64,000 nt of DNA, taken from the NCBI GenBank assembly GCA_021234155.1, contig JAJEKV010000047.1, forward strand, positions 4,975,637 through 5,039,636, in the 5' to 3' direction. The first letter of the stretch is position 1, and every line of letters begins with the position of its first letter. Position numbers and translations under genes: made by a program. The stretch is from Isoetes taiwanensis. Taxonomy: Eukaryota; Streptophyta; Lycopodiopsida; Isoetales; Isoetaceae. The notes under the pieces are model-generated. The model saw nothing but the letters and a program-made list of their open reading frames with translations, did no database searches and was not told where the DNA came from. Shown one piece after another: positions 11,854 to 21,937 of this stretch.

Positions 11854-11968
11854 GTACTTCCGCAGTACGATATATCCTTGTACCTCCGCAGTACATTATT
11901 ATCTTTCGTACCTCCGTGGTACTACTTGATTGTATCTCCACGATACTAACATTATATCTCCGCGATAC
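11854..11968. repeat. Array of five 15-nt mini-hairpins in the gag-only element
   Basis: Five related 15-mers lie at 11854, 11880, 11908, 11932 and 11954, that is every 22-28 bp. They are GTACTTCCGCAGTAC, GTACCTCCGCAGTAC, GTACCTCCGTGGTAC, GTATCTCCACGATAC and ATATCTCCGCGATAC. Each can fold with a short stem. The change from GTAC/GTAC to GTAT/ATAC in the fourth unit is compensatory. The array lies between gag and the 3' LTR. It could be an RNA structure in the element transcript. Confidence 0.7.
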
Positions 11969-12144
11969 TGATGTAATTTTTTTGTCAGGCCTGTGTGCTA
12001 CAACCACAATTACCATTCTTCAAAAATTTACATCAAATGCACCATGCTTATATAATAGTTTAACTTTCATTCCACACAAGAAATCAACATACAAATCAAA
12101 TCTTACAAATCTTACCCTAAAGAGATGTAATTTTTTTTACTATT

Positions 12145-12930
12145 TTACCCCATAGTTTCCATTTGGAGCCACCTCCGTTCTTTGGCAATGGCCTTTGCCC
12201 GTTCCTCATCTTGGAAGTTTACACCTTTCATCTGCTCATCAGCAGCTTTAGAGGTCTCAGGTATATCCTCTGGTTTGGAACCTTCAATAGCATGCATTTG
12301 TATACCCCTTTGAGGTTTAGGTGGCTCAACTTTTGTGATCCCCCCTTCTCCAAACGGACAATCCCTTAGGAAATGCTTTCCTCCGCATCTATAGCAGCCT
12401 CCCTTTGGTTCCTTAGTTTCCTTCCGCAGTCTACTTTGACTTCCTTCTTCTTGCTTCCTTTCGGAACCATTACCGTTGCCGTTATTTCTCTTCTTCTTAA
12501 AGTTTCTGGAAGATTTCTTACTTCCGTTTTTCTCTTTGCTACTCTTTTTGTCCTCTTGATCTGAAGTTTCTTCATCCCAAAAATCAAATTTCCTAGATTT
12601 TGGATCTATTTTCCGCTCCACTGCGGATGCTAGTTTTATAGCTTCATCTAAATCTTTAGGGTGGAATATTTCCATCTCCGCATAGATATCGTCCCTACAT
12701 CCGCTGACATATTTTCTCAGAAGCTCCTTCCCATCCAAATTCCTTATTAGTGCCACTAAATGAATGAATTTAGAAGTGTAGGACTGATTACTCTCAGTTT
12801 CCCCCTGTTTCAGACGATCCCATTCCCTACGTAGCTCACTCTGATAGTTAGAGGGTAAATAATGTGCTTCAAATGCCTTTTTGAAACTTTCCCAATCAAT
12901 GATCCTGAGATCACATTCTACGTCTGCCAT
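12145..12930 (-). CDS. Gag (retrotrans_gag core and zinc knuckle) of the gag-only element
   Basis: This 261-residue frame contains the core of a Ty3-type Gag: WESFKKAFEAHYLPSNY, then WDRLKQGETESNQSYTSKF and LLRKYVSGCRD. A lysine-rich linker follows, then one CCHC zinc knuckle, CYRCGGKHFLRDCPF, at about residues 178-192. Gag coats the RNA and forms the particle. It overlaps the upstream gag frame by 13 nt, at ATGGCAGACGTAG. In related elements both parts form one protein, so a frameshift probably split the gene. The remaining 70 residues are unremarkable. Confidence 0.85.
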   Translation of the reverse strand: MADVECDLRIIDWESFKKAFEAHYLPSNYQSELRREWDRLKQGETESNQSYTSKFIHLVALIRNLDGKELLRKYVSGCRDDIYAEMEIFHPKDLDEAIKLASAVERKIDPKSRKFDFWDEETSDQEDKKSSKEKNGSKKSSRNFKKKRNNGNGNGSERKQEEGSQSRLRKETKEPKGGCYRCGGKHFLRDCPFGEGGITKVEPPKPQRGIQMHAIEGSKPEDIPETSKAADEQMKGVNFQDEERAKAIAKERRWLQMETMG

Positions 12931-13319
12931 GTTTGAGCTTGATCTTTTAAGTAAGTGTCCATGGCTTGCAGTCTTTCCACATCTGTTGCCTGCACACGTT
13001 CAAAGAACTTTTCCCATTGGCTGATGAAACTGACAACCTTGACAGGCTTTGTCTTTCCCCCTTTGAAAGACGGCATGTCTGCTTTTTCTAACCACTTTCT
13101 CAGCTTAGGTGGCGGTGGAGGACCATTAGGCAGAGGGGGTTGCAAAGGTTGCAGATAAATATCTGGAAGGAAACGATATAGAATAGACAGCAATTCCACT
13201 TGCCTGTCATACTCTTGCTGATTACTCGGCATGGACAATGCTAACTGGGATGCAATGTAGCTAGCATTAGACAAAGCTTGCTGATATTGTGCTTCAGTAA
13301 CATTGAAGCGTTGGGCCAT
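12918..13319 (-). CDS. N-terminal part of Gag of the gag-only element
   Basis: This frame starts 23 nt after the primer-binding site and encodes 133 residues. It has a helical N-terminus, a proline-rich stretch (PPLPNGPPPPPKLRKW), and the beginning of the Gag core (VVSFISQWEKFFERVQ). It ends inside the core, and the homology continues in the overlapping downstream frame. The two ORFs are best read as one Gag broken by a single frameshift. Confidence 0.75.
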   Translation of the reverse strand: MAQRFNVTEAQYQQALSNASYIASQLALSMPSNQQEYDRQVELLSILYRFLPDIYLQPLQPPLPNGPPPPPKLRKWLEKADMPSFKGGKTKPVKVVSFISQWEKFFERVQATDVERLQAMDTYLKDQAQTWQT

Positions 13320-13356
13320 TGATCAGGTATGAGGATCGATAGGCTCTGATACCAAT

Positions 13357-14140
13357 TGATATGCTTTAAGGATTCTTAAAGACGTCATCCGCTTTGTTCA
13401 ACAGTTAAATAGATAGAAGACAGAAAAAATAATCCTTAGAGTCTTATAACAGCTCTTCTCAAGAGCAATTGTACATGGTTTCCACAACCAGGAATGGAGC
13501 ATCCAGTTTCCACCCAACCGGATCCAATGCTAAGGCAATTTCCAAGGCTTAGAATGAATAGATTCCAGCCACAGCTTATTTCTCCTTAAGCCTGCGACCT
13601 CTATACACGCTGATTACAAGCACAAACAGACTTGGGGCAGCCAAAAATGAGCTTAAATCCGCTCCATGTCTTCCATAGAAAAAATTCCAGCCGGAAAATG
13701 GAAGAGGAGCTTCAATGGGGTCTTCGTTTTATCAAGTCTAGAAGCGGCAGCGACAAAGAGCAAGGATCAGATGCCGATCTCTGTTGCATGGGTCGTCCTC
13801 CCTGTAATATGGCCGGATGCTCTCTTTTATATCCCATCTACCTTTTTATTCCTGGCTTTTTGTATTTGCAAGAGCATCAGAGAAGTCGAGGCTATTTCTG
13901 TTTCCCCTTTTTACCTGATCCACGCGATTCTGATCTCCGCCAGTTCGTCTCCCCTTTTTGTAAAAATAGTTGCATGAAGCTTTCCTTATCTTTTAGGATA
14001 TTTCACCCTACTCTTTTGCTTGTAATATTTGGGTATAATATCTTGCCCCTTTTGTCAATTCTTGTAACCATTGGTATCCCTATGCCCCATTGCCTTAATC
14101 CCTTGCTATTGAACCACTCCCCCTAGCATGCTCCATATCA
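13357..14140 (-). repeat. 5' LTR of the gag-only element
   Basis: This 784-bp LTR is the partner of 10933-11705. On the minus strand the iMet primer-binding site lies immediately inside it at 13343-13355, which fixes the orientation. Confidence 0.9.
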
Positions 14141-15336
14141 GCTACCACAATCCTGCCTGCCATAGACAAATGCATGCCTTCTATCCAATCATATTGCTTA
14201 TTTAACCCCATGAATTTCGTCCCACAATTCTGAAGTAGGCCTATTTATCCCAATCGAAATGCTTAACAACTTGGATGAAGCATCCCTTTTTTTATTACTG
14301 CTTCTTCCTATAAATTTCATGGAGATGCTCTAATAAATGAAGGATTCCCATCGGCATTAGTAATCACTTCTGCAGCGACCCTGTCTATCTATTGTTGACC
14401 CAATACCAGGAGACCTTGCGTATCCATTTTAGTGTAGCCGGTCTTTTTGGGGATCTGCCTGTCGTTCTCAGCAGTATAATCTACTAGGCATTCCTGATTC
14501 TCTCTCAACACCTCGCTGAAATCATCTTCCCGATCTTGATCGTTGTCTAGCGTACCAAGAACGTGTGTGGATGGCTTGTGATGCATCATGTCTCAACACC
14601 TCGCTGAAGTTATTTTCCTGATAGTCATCTAGCAGACCAAGAATGTGCATGAGTGGCGTGTGATGCATCTTGCTGCAGGTCTTGCTGAATTCTTGGGAAT
14701 TGCCCAGGAATCATTCTTAGGATCGAAGATGTCATCGATCTGCTTGTCTTCAACCATTGGCACTTAATTACCTGGCACAAATGGACAACCCATTAGAGGC
14801 ATCAACACATCCAACCCATCATTCAAAGCACTCTTGTTGACGAAATCCTTCGTCGGCTTGTCTGAGATATTGTCTTGATCATTGTCCAATTCCTTCTTCA
14901 TCCACTTGTTTACTACAACTATGAACTTAGATCAGGTTGCTTCAGACATAAAGATAAATTGTTTTTCATCTTTCAGTTTCTTGACTTTAGTGTGGTCGTT
15001 GCAACGTCAGCGAATTCCTGAAAAATAGAAACAGATCAACAGGATCGCCTTGGCGATCTTGACAAGCAAAGCAAAACAAATTAGAATAATCAAAAACTCG
15101 ATGGAACCGGGATGGCGATCCTGAAGAGCAAAGCAAAGCAAACATACCAGCCAGTTATCAAATTTGTCTTGCACGAGTGAGCCCAGTGCCTGATGCTGAT
15201 TTCGTAGTTGCTGGAGTTTCTCAACGACAGGCTTCCTATATACTATGTGGCAATGATTTTATTGCACTCGATGGACAGCTTGTGATATTCCGTATTTTTC
15301 AAGTTATCATTTAATATCCTTGCTCTCCTCCTTGCG
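14141..15336. other. Unassigned spacer between two LTR elements
   Basis: I see no coding homology. Two imperfect tandem copies of about 85 bp containing CTCAACACCTCGCTGAA lie near 14502-14670. The phrase AGCAAAGCAAA recurs near 15066 and 15130. This may be old transposon DNA. Confidence 0.3.
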
Positions 15337-16882
15337 TGTGACGTCCCCTACTCATATACTGTGCATTCACCGTATACAAACAGGAGTTCATCCCCCATAC
15401 CAGCTCCATGCTAATACAGGGCCCTCCACGTATCACTGGAACCTTGAAGAGTTCCAGTGGGAAGAATGAAGGGGTCATTTTACCCTGTCTTCCTCAGGGC
15501 CTACCTAGCTGCGGAAGCGTAAACATACATGTAATTACAAATACATCACTATTACATGACCATCACGAAAGATGGCTCACCACATATCTGCATAGATAGA
15601 GATCAGCACATCACATATGGAGGTCCTACCCAAGGCTCAGACTCAAGGGGATGACTGACGGCTTGGGACTCCAGAAGTCATTGCAGACAGAATTCATGGT
15701 AAATGGATTTGGCTGGCATAAGAACATGGCTTAGGGTAGTACACTCCATCCGCCCCTCCTGTGCACACTTTGCAGAGTAGGTTGAAAAGTGTTGGGATCT
15801 GACTGTAGCCCGCCGGATGCATAACCAAAGGGGCTATTCCTAGGTTGCATCTCCCCAGTTCCGATGGGGGAGGTAGGGATCACTCCCACCAGAGGCAAGC
15901 ATGCTGACTCAAGGTGACTAGAGGGCCACTGCCCGTACTCGACTTGAACTCCATGGAAGGTGTACACCACCCCAAGAGTGTCGAACCCATGCAAAGCCCT
16001 CACGCAGTTGCAGAGCATTAGGTCTAGTGCACTTTAGTCCCCGATAGGCTTTACTACCAGAGGGACGTGAGCATGAGTCAGGACATGCACCTCCTTATAA
16101 GCCAGTCTGGCCCCTCCACCCACAACCAGGTGTGGTTCTTGTACACAGGCCGAATTTAATAGTGCATTAAAGAGGGCTAGCTAGGAGCATCAACTACTAG
16201 GCTTTTAAGTCCTCTACCCCCCTTCCCAATACAATGATTCCACAGAGATCATCATCACATACATATCATAGAAGAACTAAAGAATAAGATTTAATCTAAA
16301 TCACAGAGTTAGGTTCTTTAGTTATGGCTCGATATCTAGAGGTCTAGATAGCTGCAATGGGCAAATCAATAGGCTAAACCTACTTACTCTATGTCTGGAG
16401 GCGGTTTAGACTATTGAATTGGCAAAATACCTGATTCCTGGCTTGCTCCTCCTGCTCTGAATGCATCCATGCTGCAGAACTGCTCGAAGATGAAACTAGA
16501 AAGGGAAGCTGATGAGCTAGATTGCTCAGACAGACTTCGGGAGTCAAGATTGGCTCTTGGAGCAAGCAAAATGGAGTTCTAGAAGGCTGTGGACGAAAAT
16601 GGAAAGTTAGGGTTTCATGTACCTTATATAGACTAAGGGTTAGGGCTAGGGCTTCCATTAACCCTTGAGCATGTGGGACAATTGGGTGTGGCCCACTTGC
16701 CTATATTAATTAAGTGGGCTAAAGTGTACACATGAATAAATGTGCACACACTTGCAAGTTGCCCCCTAGGGTGCTACTTGCTTAGCTATACGTCGGCGTA
16801 CACGTCAATCGGGATGGCGTGTACGCATCACGAGGCAGTACAGTATACGTCCTGGGACCGTATACTGTGCTGGAACGTCACA
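15337..16882 (-). repeat. 3' LTR of chromovirus X
   Basis: In minus orientation the LTR starts TGTGACGTTCCAGC at 16882 and ends GGGGACGTCACA at 15337. Inside, near 16622-16631, the minus strand reads CTATATAAGG, a TATA box followed by CCCTAA-rich leader sequence. The sequence around 15745-15880 resembles the LTR at 27758-29394. Confidence 0.8.
16622..16631 (-). promoter_or_regulatory. TATA box in the LTR of element X
   Basis: The minus strand reads CTATATAAGG here, about 250 bp into the LTR, which is a normal place for the U3 promoter of a plant gypsy element. Confidence 0.5.
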
Positions 16883-17641
16883 TTCTCCCCACCTTGAAAT
16901 GATGTTGTCCGCAACATCGTGGGTCTCCCCACCTTGGGATCTTCTTGTCCTGCAACCAACTTTATGCATATAATTTATTACTATTATACTTACACAATTA
17001 TTAGAATTACTCTTAAGGTAATATTTTTAAAACATTACGACGACATTATATTATCCCAATAACTTATCAATTCATAACTCCATTAAAGTAAGATACCTAT
17101 TAGCCTCACTTAATACAACATTTAAGTTTATCAAATTCAACAATTTCGTATACAATTATCCTTCGAGGTACTCTTCATTCCTTGCAACACATTACAACAA
17201 AATTGTGTTGCAAGTCTTCGTAGCTCGACCTCCTTGCCCTTCGGAGCGCTCTATTGGCCTGCAGGTCAACACTACGTTAGTACCATTTTAATTATTAATA
17301 GAATTATGGTTATAAGGTAACCACCTATCTAATTAACTAAATGGATGCATGACTAATTTCTTGGCGTAGGAAGAGGATAGCGCCCTATAATGCCTAGGAT
17401 GACACTCATGCCTACACCTTTAGTTGCCTTTGGCATGAAGGATGGCGTCCTCCCCATAGGCATTGACTAGAGGTGCTTTCCTATCAATGCATGCCTGAAT
17501 GGCCTCTTATCTCTCGAGGTTATCTACTTCCGTGAGACGGAAGTAGACTTTTTAATCTACCTTACGACTAATCCAAGTAAAACCGCGGTCATGTCTACAA
17601 TGACATTACACCACGTCCTAGAGATCACCGTAGTGGTCCCA
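16883..17641 (-). other. 3' non-coding segment of element X
   Basis: This lies between the chromodomain reading frame and the LTR. It includes a purine-rich tract next to the LTR (16883-16897) and a second copy of the CCAAGGTGGGGAGA phrase near 16924-16937. I see no coding homology. Confidence 0.4.
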
Positions 17642-18200
17642 TCATCGGTAAATACGCATGCAACCCATACCTAGCATAGGCTGCATGCGTAGATTAATCT
17701 TAACTATACATGAAATTAATCTAACAAAAATCGCCATGCCTGAGCCGATTACTTCGGAGATGACGTTGCCGTCCCATTGCTCCATGAACTGCGGGTACTG
17801 CCTTATCAGGTCCTTCTTAAGTACCCATGTCGCGTCTTCCACCGGCAAGTGTTTCCACTTGACCAAATATTGGAGAAACTCTGGTCTCCTTCTTCTTGAT
17901 GGCCTTATCAAGGATCAAGTCTGGTACTATCTCCAGCTACTCTTCTGTCATTTCTAACAACGTTGGTGTGTCCAAGACTTCTTCTGGATTTGGAGTATGC
18001 TTCTTCAACAAACTCACGTGGAAGACTTTATGAATTTTCAGGTGTGCTGGTAGCTCTAACTTGTAGGATTGGTTACCTACTCTCTTGGCTATTCTGAAAG
18101 GGCCAGCCCACCTTGGAGCAAGCTTCTTACAATTTCCGATGCGGAGCTTCGCCTGCTTCACTTTGATCTTGAGCCAGACGTTGTCAGTGTCACTCCGACT
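17642..18200 (-). pseudogene. Integrase C-terminus and chromodomain of chromovirus X
   Basis: The upper part encodes the conserved segment after the integrase core: LAPRWAGPFRIAKRVGNQSY, then LPAHLKIHKVFHVSLLKK. After a stop and a frame change comes a chromodomain, RPEFLQYLVKWKHLPVEDAT, with DLIRQYPQF. In chromoviruses this domain reads histone marks, usually methylated H3K9, and guides integration. The stop after EMTEE and the frame change show decay or sequence error. Its interest lies in the relationship to the H3-encoding elements to the right. Confidence 0.75.
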
Positions 18201-18821
18201 TAGTCGACGCCGACTTGCCAGGAGGTTAGCTTAGTATGTTTCTTAGTTAGCCTTAGCTCTGGCATATGTATTCTAGCTAGTAGAGTGCATGTGCCAGAAT
18301 CTTGGAACGTGTAGGTGATGATGATATATGCCTTTAAGGCATTCTCTAGGCCAACACGCACCAAGAGGTGCGCATGACCAGTAGGGTCACGTGAGAGTGG
18401 AAGATTAGGCATGGTGGGCGATGATGGGACATCTGTCGGATGATCTCTATGCCACAATGCGGGGCTCGCGCACCTGACCATAGGGGGGTCATGGTGAAGG
18501 TTAAGTGATCATGCGCGATGATGGGATCGTGAGACGTTCCCTAGCTTGAAACCCTTGGGGCGTGATGCACTGGGGAGTACTCGACAATGGGTAATCGAGT
18601 ACAAAGTAGCACTTGATCATGGGCGATGATAGGAGCATCTTAAATGTTCCTTAAGCTCAAATCCTTAGGGGCCATGATCGGGTGCAAAGTAGTAGGGTAA
18701 CCTTGAGCTAGTAGTTCGGCTCAAGGAGGTAGGTAAGGGGGGTGGTCCCCTAAAACCACAATTTATTAACTTAACTAACGTAATGTGCTACTCGTGCAGG
18801 GCGAGCATAGGGGAGGACCGA
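18201..18821. other. Junction region before element A, unassigned
   Basis: The segment separates the truncated chromovirus X from the recognisable LTR of element A. It contains two related blocks with GGGCGATGAT and GTTCC...AGCT...AAATCCTTAGGGG (about 18510-18580 and 18620-18690). It may be the divergent 5' part of the A LTR, but I cannot align it to the LTR of B. Confidence 0.3.
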
Positions 18822-19223
18822 CGTCAACCCTAGCCATTGTCTATAGCCAGCCCCGCCATTGTTATGACTCGGTCTGCTCTATCTTGAGGCCTAGCTAGTC
18901 AGTCATCTTCCTTATGAGTCGGAGCCATGGGTAGGAGCTCTCATGTTTTATAGCATATGATTATCTTCTTTGTGGTTATAGGTATGAGGATGGGCTACCC
19001 TTCGAGGTAGTATGATGTGTTATATTGCTAGTTCTTACGTTGTTTATGCTTCCGCTGTGATAGGAACCCATAGGGTGCGCACGACACCTTCGTGTCCCCT
19101 TCCCGCACTAGAGTCACCCCAGAGCGCGGGATAGACGGAGGGCCCGTGCGGTCGAAGGACCGGATGGGGGATTTCCTGCGGAGTGTACGGCCGGGCGCCG
19201 TATATTTAACAGGGAGCGTCACA
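18822..19223 (+). repeat. 3' part of the 5' LTR of element A
   Basis: From GTCAACCCTAGCCATTG to GGGAGCGTCACA the sequence matches 29000-29394. The primer-binding site TGGTATCAGAGCG follows at 19225-19237. The upstream two thirds of the LTR is not recognisable. Confidence 0.8.
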
Positions 19224-19690
19224 ATGGTATCAGAGCGATGTTCTTGGTTCACCAGGAACTAGCACTGACCATGTCCCTGAAAGTAGTCTAACAGGTCTAA
19301 TAGGGTGTGAAATGAAAAGTTTCCACCATGGAACCTCGAAAATAGGGGAAAATTTTTTCTCCTAGGTAGTGGGTCCGTAAGAATAGGCTTTGTTAGATGA
19401 GGAAAAAGAATGAGCCAAATTAACATTCTAGTAAAATTGGAGTGAAAATTATGAATCAGCATCAGATTTCACCTAAAATGGGTCGAAGAATCATGCCAAT
19501 CCGAGACCTGGGTGAAAAATGGCGCAAATTCATAATTAACACTTCAAACCATTAGAAAAAAAAATTCAAAATTATAGTATAATACAGTACTAAGTATATA
19601 TTAATAATTAAGTATATTAGAGTAATTAATAAGGGGGGCCAATTATTAGACCTATTAATGGTAGGGAAATATTCCCTAGAGCATCTTCCT

Positions 19691-19700
19691 TTTTAAATAT
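19691..19700 (+). promoter_or_regulatory. TATA-like box upstream of the A histone gene
   Basis: TTTTAAATAT lies 99 nt before the start codon. The same decamer lies 97 nt before the start codon in copy B, within otherwise diverged leader sequence. It may promote separate transcription of the H3-like gene. Confidence 0.4.
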
Positions 19701-19789
19701 CTTCTTGCCACCTCATTTTCCCCCAACCTTGCCTACAACCTTCTCTCTCTTGATCAGCCTTACGTCATCAGTTTCCCTAACCGTAAGAC

Positions 19790-20075
19790 ATGGCAAGGAC
19801 GAAATGCACAGCCAGGAAGTACAGTCCAAAGCGCACCCCTTCGATGGCGGCAGCAGCTGGAGGACACGGAAAACAGATCTCCGAGCACCTCCGGCCGAGG
19901 CAAGATGAGGAGTCGTCTTCTTCGACCGACGAGACCTTCCACGCCTCCCAGGAGGAGCCCCAGAGCAGCTCCTCGTCGGTAGAGACGCAGCAGACCGACG
20001 AGACCATTCACGTCGGCACTCTATCCAGACAGGAGGGAGACTAGGAGGAGGACCGCCAGGAGATGGAGCACCAGG

Positions 20076-20117
<42 letters not shown>

Positions 20118-20946
20118 CCCAGCAGCAGCAACAGCCCCAGCAGGACCAGCAGGCAGCCCCTTCTTCAAGCAAAAAGAAGAAGGGGAAGGAGAAGATGGCA
20201 TAGCGGCCCGAAGAAACGGCAGCCCGGAAGAAAAGGGAGAGGGAGGAGAAGCAGCAGAGGAAGAAGACGAGGAAGGATAAGCCACGGGGACGCGAGGAGG
20301 AAGAGAGGCAGGAGGAGGAAGAGGAAGTTGAAGAGGAGGAAGAGGAAGTCGCAGAGGAGGAAGTCGACGCTGGGGAACCTTCGGACCCCAACGCACGCCC
20401 ACCCTACCCTAAGTGGCCCAAGCCACCTAAGGTAGTAAAGAAGCAAAAGGTGGGCGAGCGTGAATTCACCCTCCGCAGGATGGTGAATTCAAGCGCCGGA
20501 TGAAGGTGTACTAAGAGTACCTCCGTCAGTGGACGAGATACAATGACTGGTACTGCAAGCAGAACGTACAGAAGTACGTGAAGGGAGGGCGGCCGAAGAA
20601 TCAGCCCAAGCCGCCGCCACCCAGGCCAGAGCCGCCAAAGAAGGTCCACCATGGACCTAATTCCCGGCACGCCAGATTTTTCCGGGAGATTAGGCACTTC
20701 CAGCAGTGCACTAATCTCTTGATCCGAAAGGCGCCGTTTGAGCGGCTCCTCCGGGAGGTTATGCAGGAGTTCCGGACGGATTATAGGGTCACACCCCTAA
20801 CCACCCGGGCCCTACAGGAGGCAGCAGAGGCAGAGCTGATCCAGCTCTTCGAAGAAGGGAATCTCTGCGCTATCCATGCCAAGCGGGTAACCGTCATGCC
20901 GAAGGACCTGCATTTGGCGCGGAGAATCCGCAAAGAGAGACCCTAA
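19790..20946 (+). pseudogene. Retroelement histone H3-like protein, copy A (broken)
   Basis: The start codon gives an N-terminus like that of H3 (ARTKCTARK, with K4 and K9 equivalents), then SPKRTPS, then a long Ser/Glu/Gln-rich and Lys-rich spacer. The last 122 residues are an open frame (20578-20946) holding a complete H3 fold: [59 protein letters not shown] and LHLARRIR. Two in-frame stops (about 20042 and 20201) and a frame change near 20470-20570 break the middle. Copy B at 29971-31119 is intact. A (CAG)12 run gives a polyglutamine stretch in the spacer. The position just inside the LTR is the same in both copies, so it belongs to the element rather than to a host gene it landed beside. 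Confidence 0.88.
20081..20116 (+). repeat. (CAG)12 microsatellite
   Basis: Twelve CAG triplets encode glutamine in the variable spacer of the copy A histone gene. Copy B has no such run, so the expansion is specific to A. Confidence 0.9.
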
Positions 20947-21173
20947 AGGCCTCAAGTTTTGTAATTAGTTAAAATTCTCAGGGTAATTGACCTTTTGTTA
21001 TATATACATAAGTTCCCTCTTTTCTGTAATTTGATTGTATTACGACACAGAAATGTAATTAAGTAAGTTAAATCCTAGTAGAATTTTTTGTATAATGCTT
21101 AGAATACTTGCAATAGATTAAGTAGCATAAAATATTAGCACAGAAAAAATCAACTTTGCTTCAAAAATGGCAA

Positions 21174-21643
21174 ACCGGGTGAGTCCGCGCCGATTGGCCC
21201 TGCGTTCGCGACGCAGAGCGTTTTCGCGCGAACCCACCCGGTACCACAATTTCAGTAAAAGTGATTGAAAAATTGTGCTAAAAGATAGTAAATTGCTTAG
21301 AATTTGCCTAGGAATCTGGTTTAGAACCAAATTTCAGCAAAAATCATCTAAATTTGGCAAAATTCAGCTGACCCGAGTGAGTCCGCGCCGATTGGCCCTG
21401 CGTTCGCAACGCAGAGCGTTTTGGCGTGAACCCATCCGGTTGCCTTGAAATTCCACTTCTAGATGTCCATTTTGCTTGAAATAAGTTGCTAGCTAGGTTA
21501 GAATTGATCCAATTAGGCATGTTAGCATCTTACAACTCTTAGGAATGCTTAATTATCTCCCAAATCAGCCAAACCGGGTGAGTCCGCGCCAATTGGCCCT
21601 GCGTTCGCAACGCAGAGCATTTTCGCGCGAACCCACCCGGGTT
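21174..21643 (+). repeat. Three ~70-bp palindromes at ~200-bp spacing, copy A
   Basis: The palindromes start at 21174, 21371 and 21573 (197 and 202 bp apart). Each has outer arms ACCGGGTGAGTCCGCGC and GCGCGAACCCACCCGGT or close forms, and an inner palindrome CTGCGTTCGCGACGCAG (CTGCGTTCGCAACGCAG in two of them). The DNA between is itself a roughly 200-bp tandem repeat. Copy B has two such units in the same place. They can form a long hairpin or cruciform and are rich in CpG. Confidence 0.85.
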
Positions 21644-21818
21644 GTCCCATTTTGGCTTGGATTGACCAAATTTGACCCAACAAACTGTCATGTAGTGTTT
21701 CTTGCCTTGTTTTGTTTAGATTTGCATTTCATGGTAGCTCATTTGGACATCCATAGCCTTAGAACAAAAGTCTGTTCCATCAAGAACCCTTGTGCACAGA
21801 ACCCGAGGCAACCCTAGG

Positions 21819-21829
21819 CTATAAAAAGG
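21819..21829 (+). promoter_or_regulatory. TATA box of ORF2, copy A
   Basis: CTATAAAAAGG lies 119 nt before the ORF2 start codon. The same box lies 118 nt before the start in copy B, followed in both by CCTCATTTGCCATTT. This argues for a separate internal promoter for ORF2. Confidence 0.65.
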
Positions 21830-21937
21830 GGCCTCATTTGCCATTTTCCCTTCACCTGAACTGCTCTCGTCATCTTAGGCAATTTTCCAAGCTTCCATCA
21901 ATCTTTCCAAGCCATTTTCTACACCTATCTCTGCTCA

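Larger units (their letters stand above)
10933..14140 (-). mobile_element. Non-autonomous gag-only LTR retrotransposon (TR-GAG type)
   Basis: Two similar LTRs (10933-11705 and 13357-14140) with TGATATG...CATATCA ends enclose 1.65 kb. The flanks are GCTGC on the left and GCTAC on the right, a likely 5-bp target duplication with one change. On the minus strand an iMet primer-binding site (TGGTATCAGAGCC, 13343-13355) follows the 5' LTR. A purine tract near 11706-11722 precedes the 3' LTR. The only coding capacity is gag; protease, RT and integrase are absent, so it must move with help from another element. It resembles the TR-GAG class described in plants. Confidence 0.88.
15337..18200 (-). mobile_element. 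3' end of a Ty3/gypsy chromovirus (element X)
   Basis: On the minus strand the piece starts in the last part of the integrase (DNVWLKIK near 18190). It runs through the chromodomain to a 3' non-coding segment, a polypurine tract (16883-16897, CAAGGTGGGGAGAA in minus sense) and a 1546-bp LTR. The rest of the element is missing. At about 18200 it abuts sequence leading into element A. Its LTR shares termini (TGTGACGTTCC) and internal phrases (CACAGGAGGGGCGG) with the LTR of A/B, so X is a relative of that family. Confidence 0.75.

Noticed and set aside
11854-11968. CRISPR-like array
   Set aside because: The units are 15 bp with spacers of about 10 bp, inside a plant retroelement with no Cas genes. 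It is a hairpin array.
19225-19237. TGGTATCAGAGC matches as tRNA gene ends
   Set aside because: Each match lies directly inside an LTR (13343, 19225, 24309, 29396, 49683, 62046) and is a primer-binding site; no cloverleaf sequence surrounds them.
19713-20402. Long minus-strand reading frames opposite the A histone gene (poly-Ser, poly-Pro, poly-Ala)
   Set aside because: They are the complement of the low-complexity spacer of the H3-like gene, and the plus strand explains the sequence.
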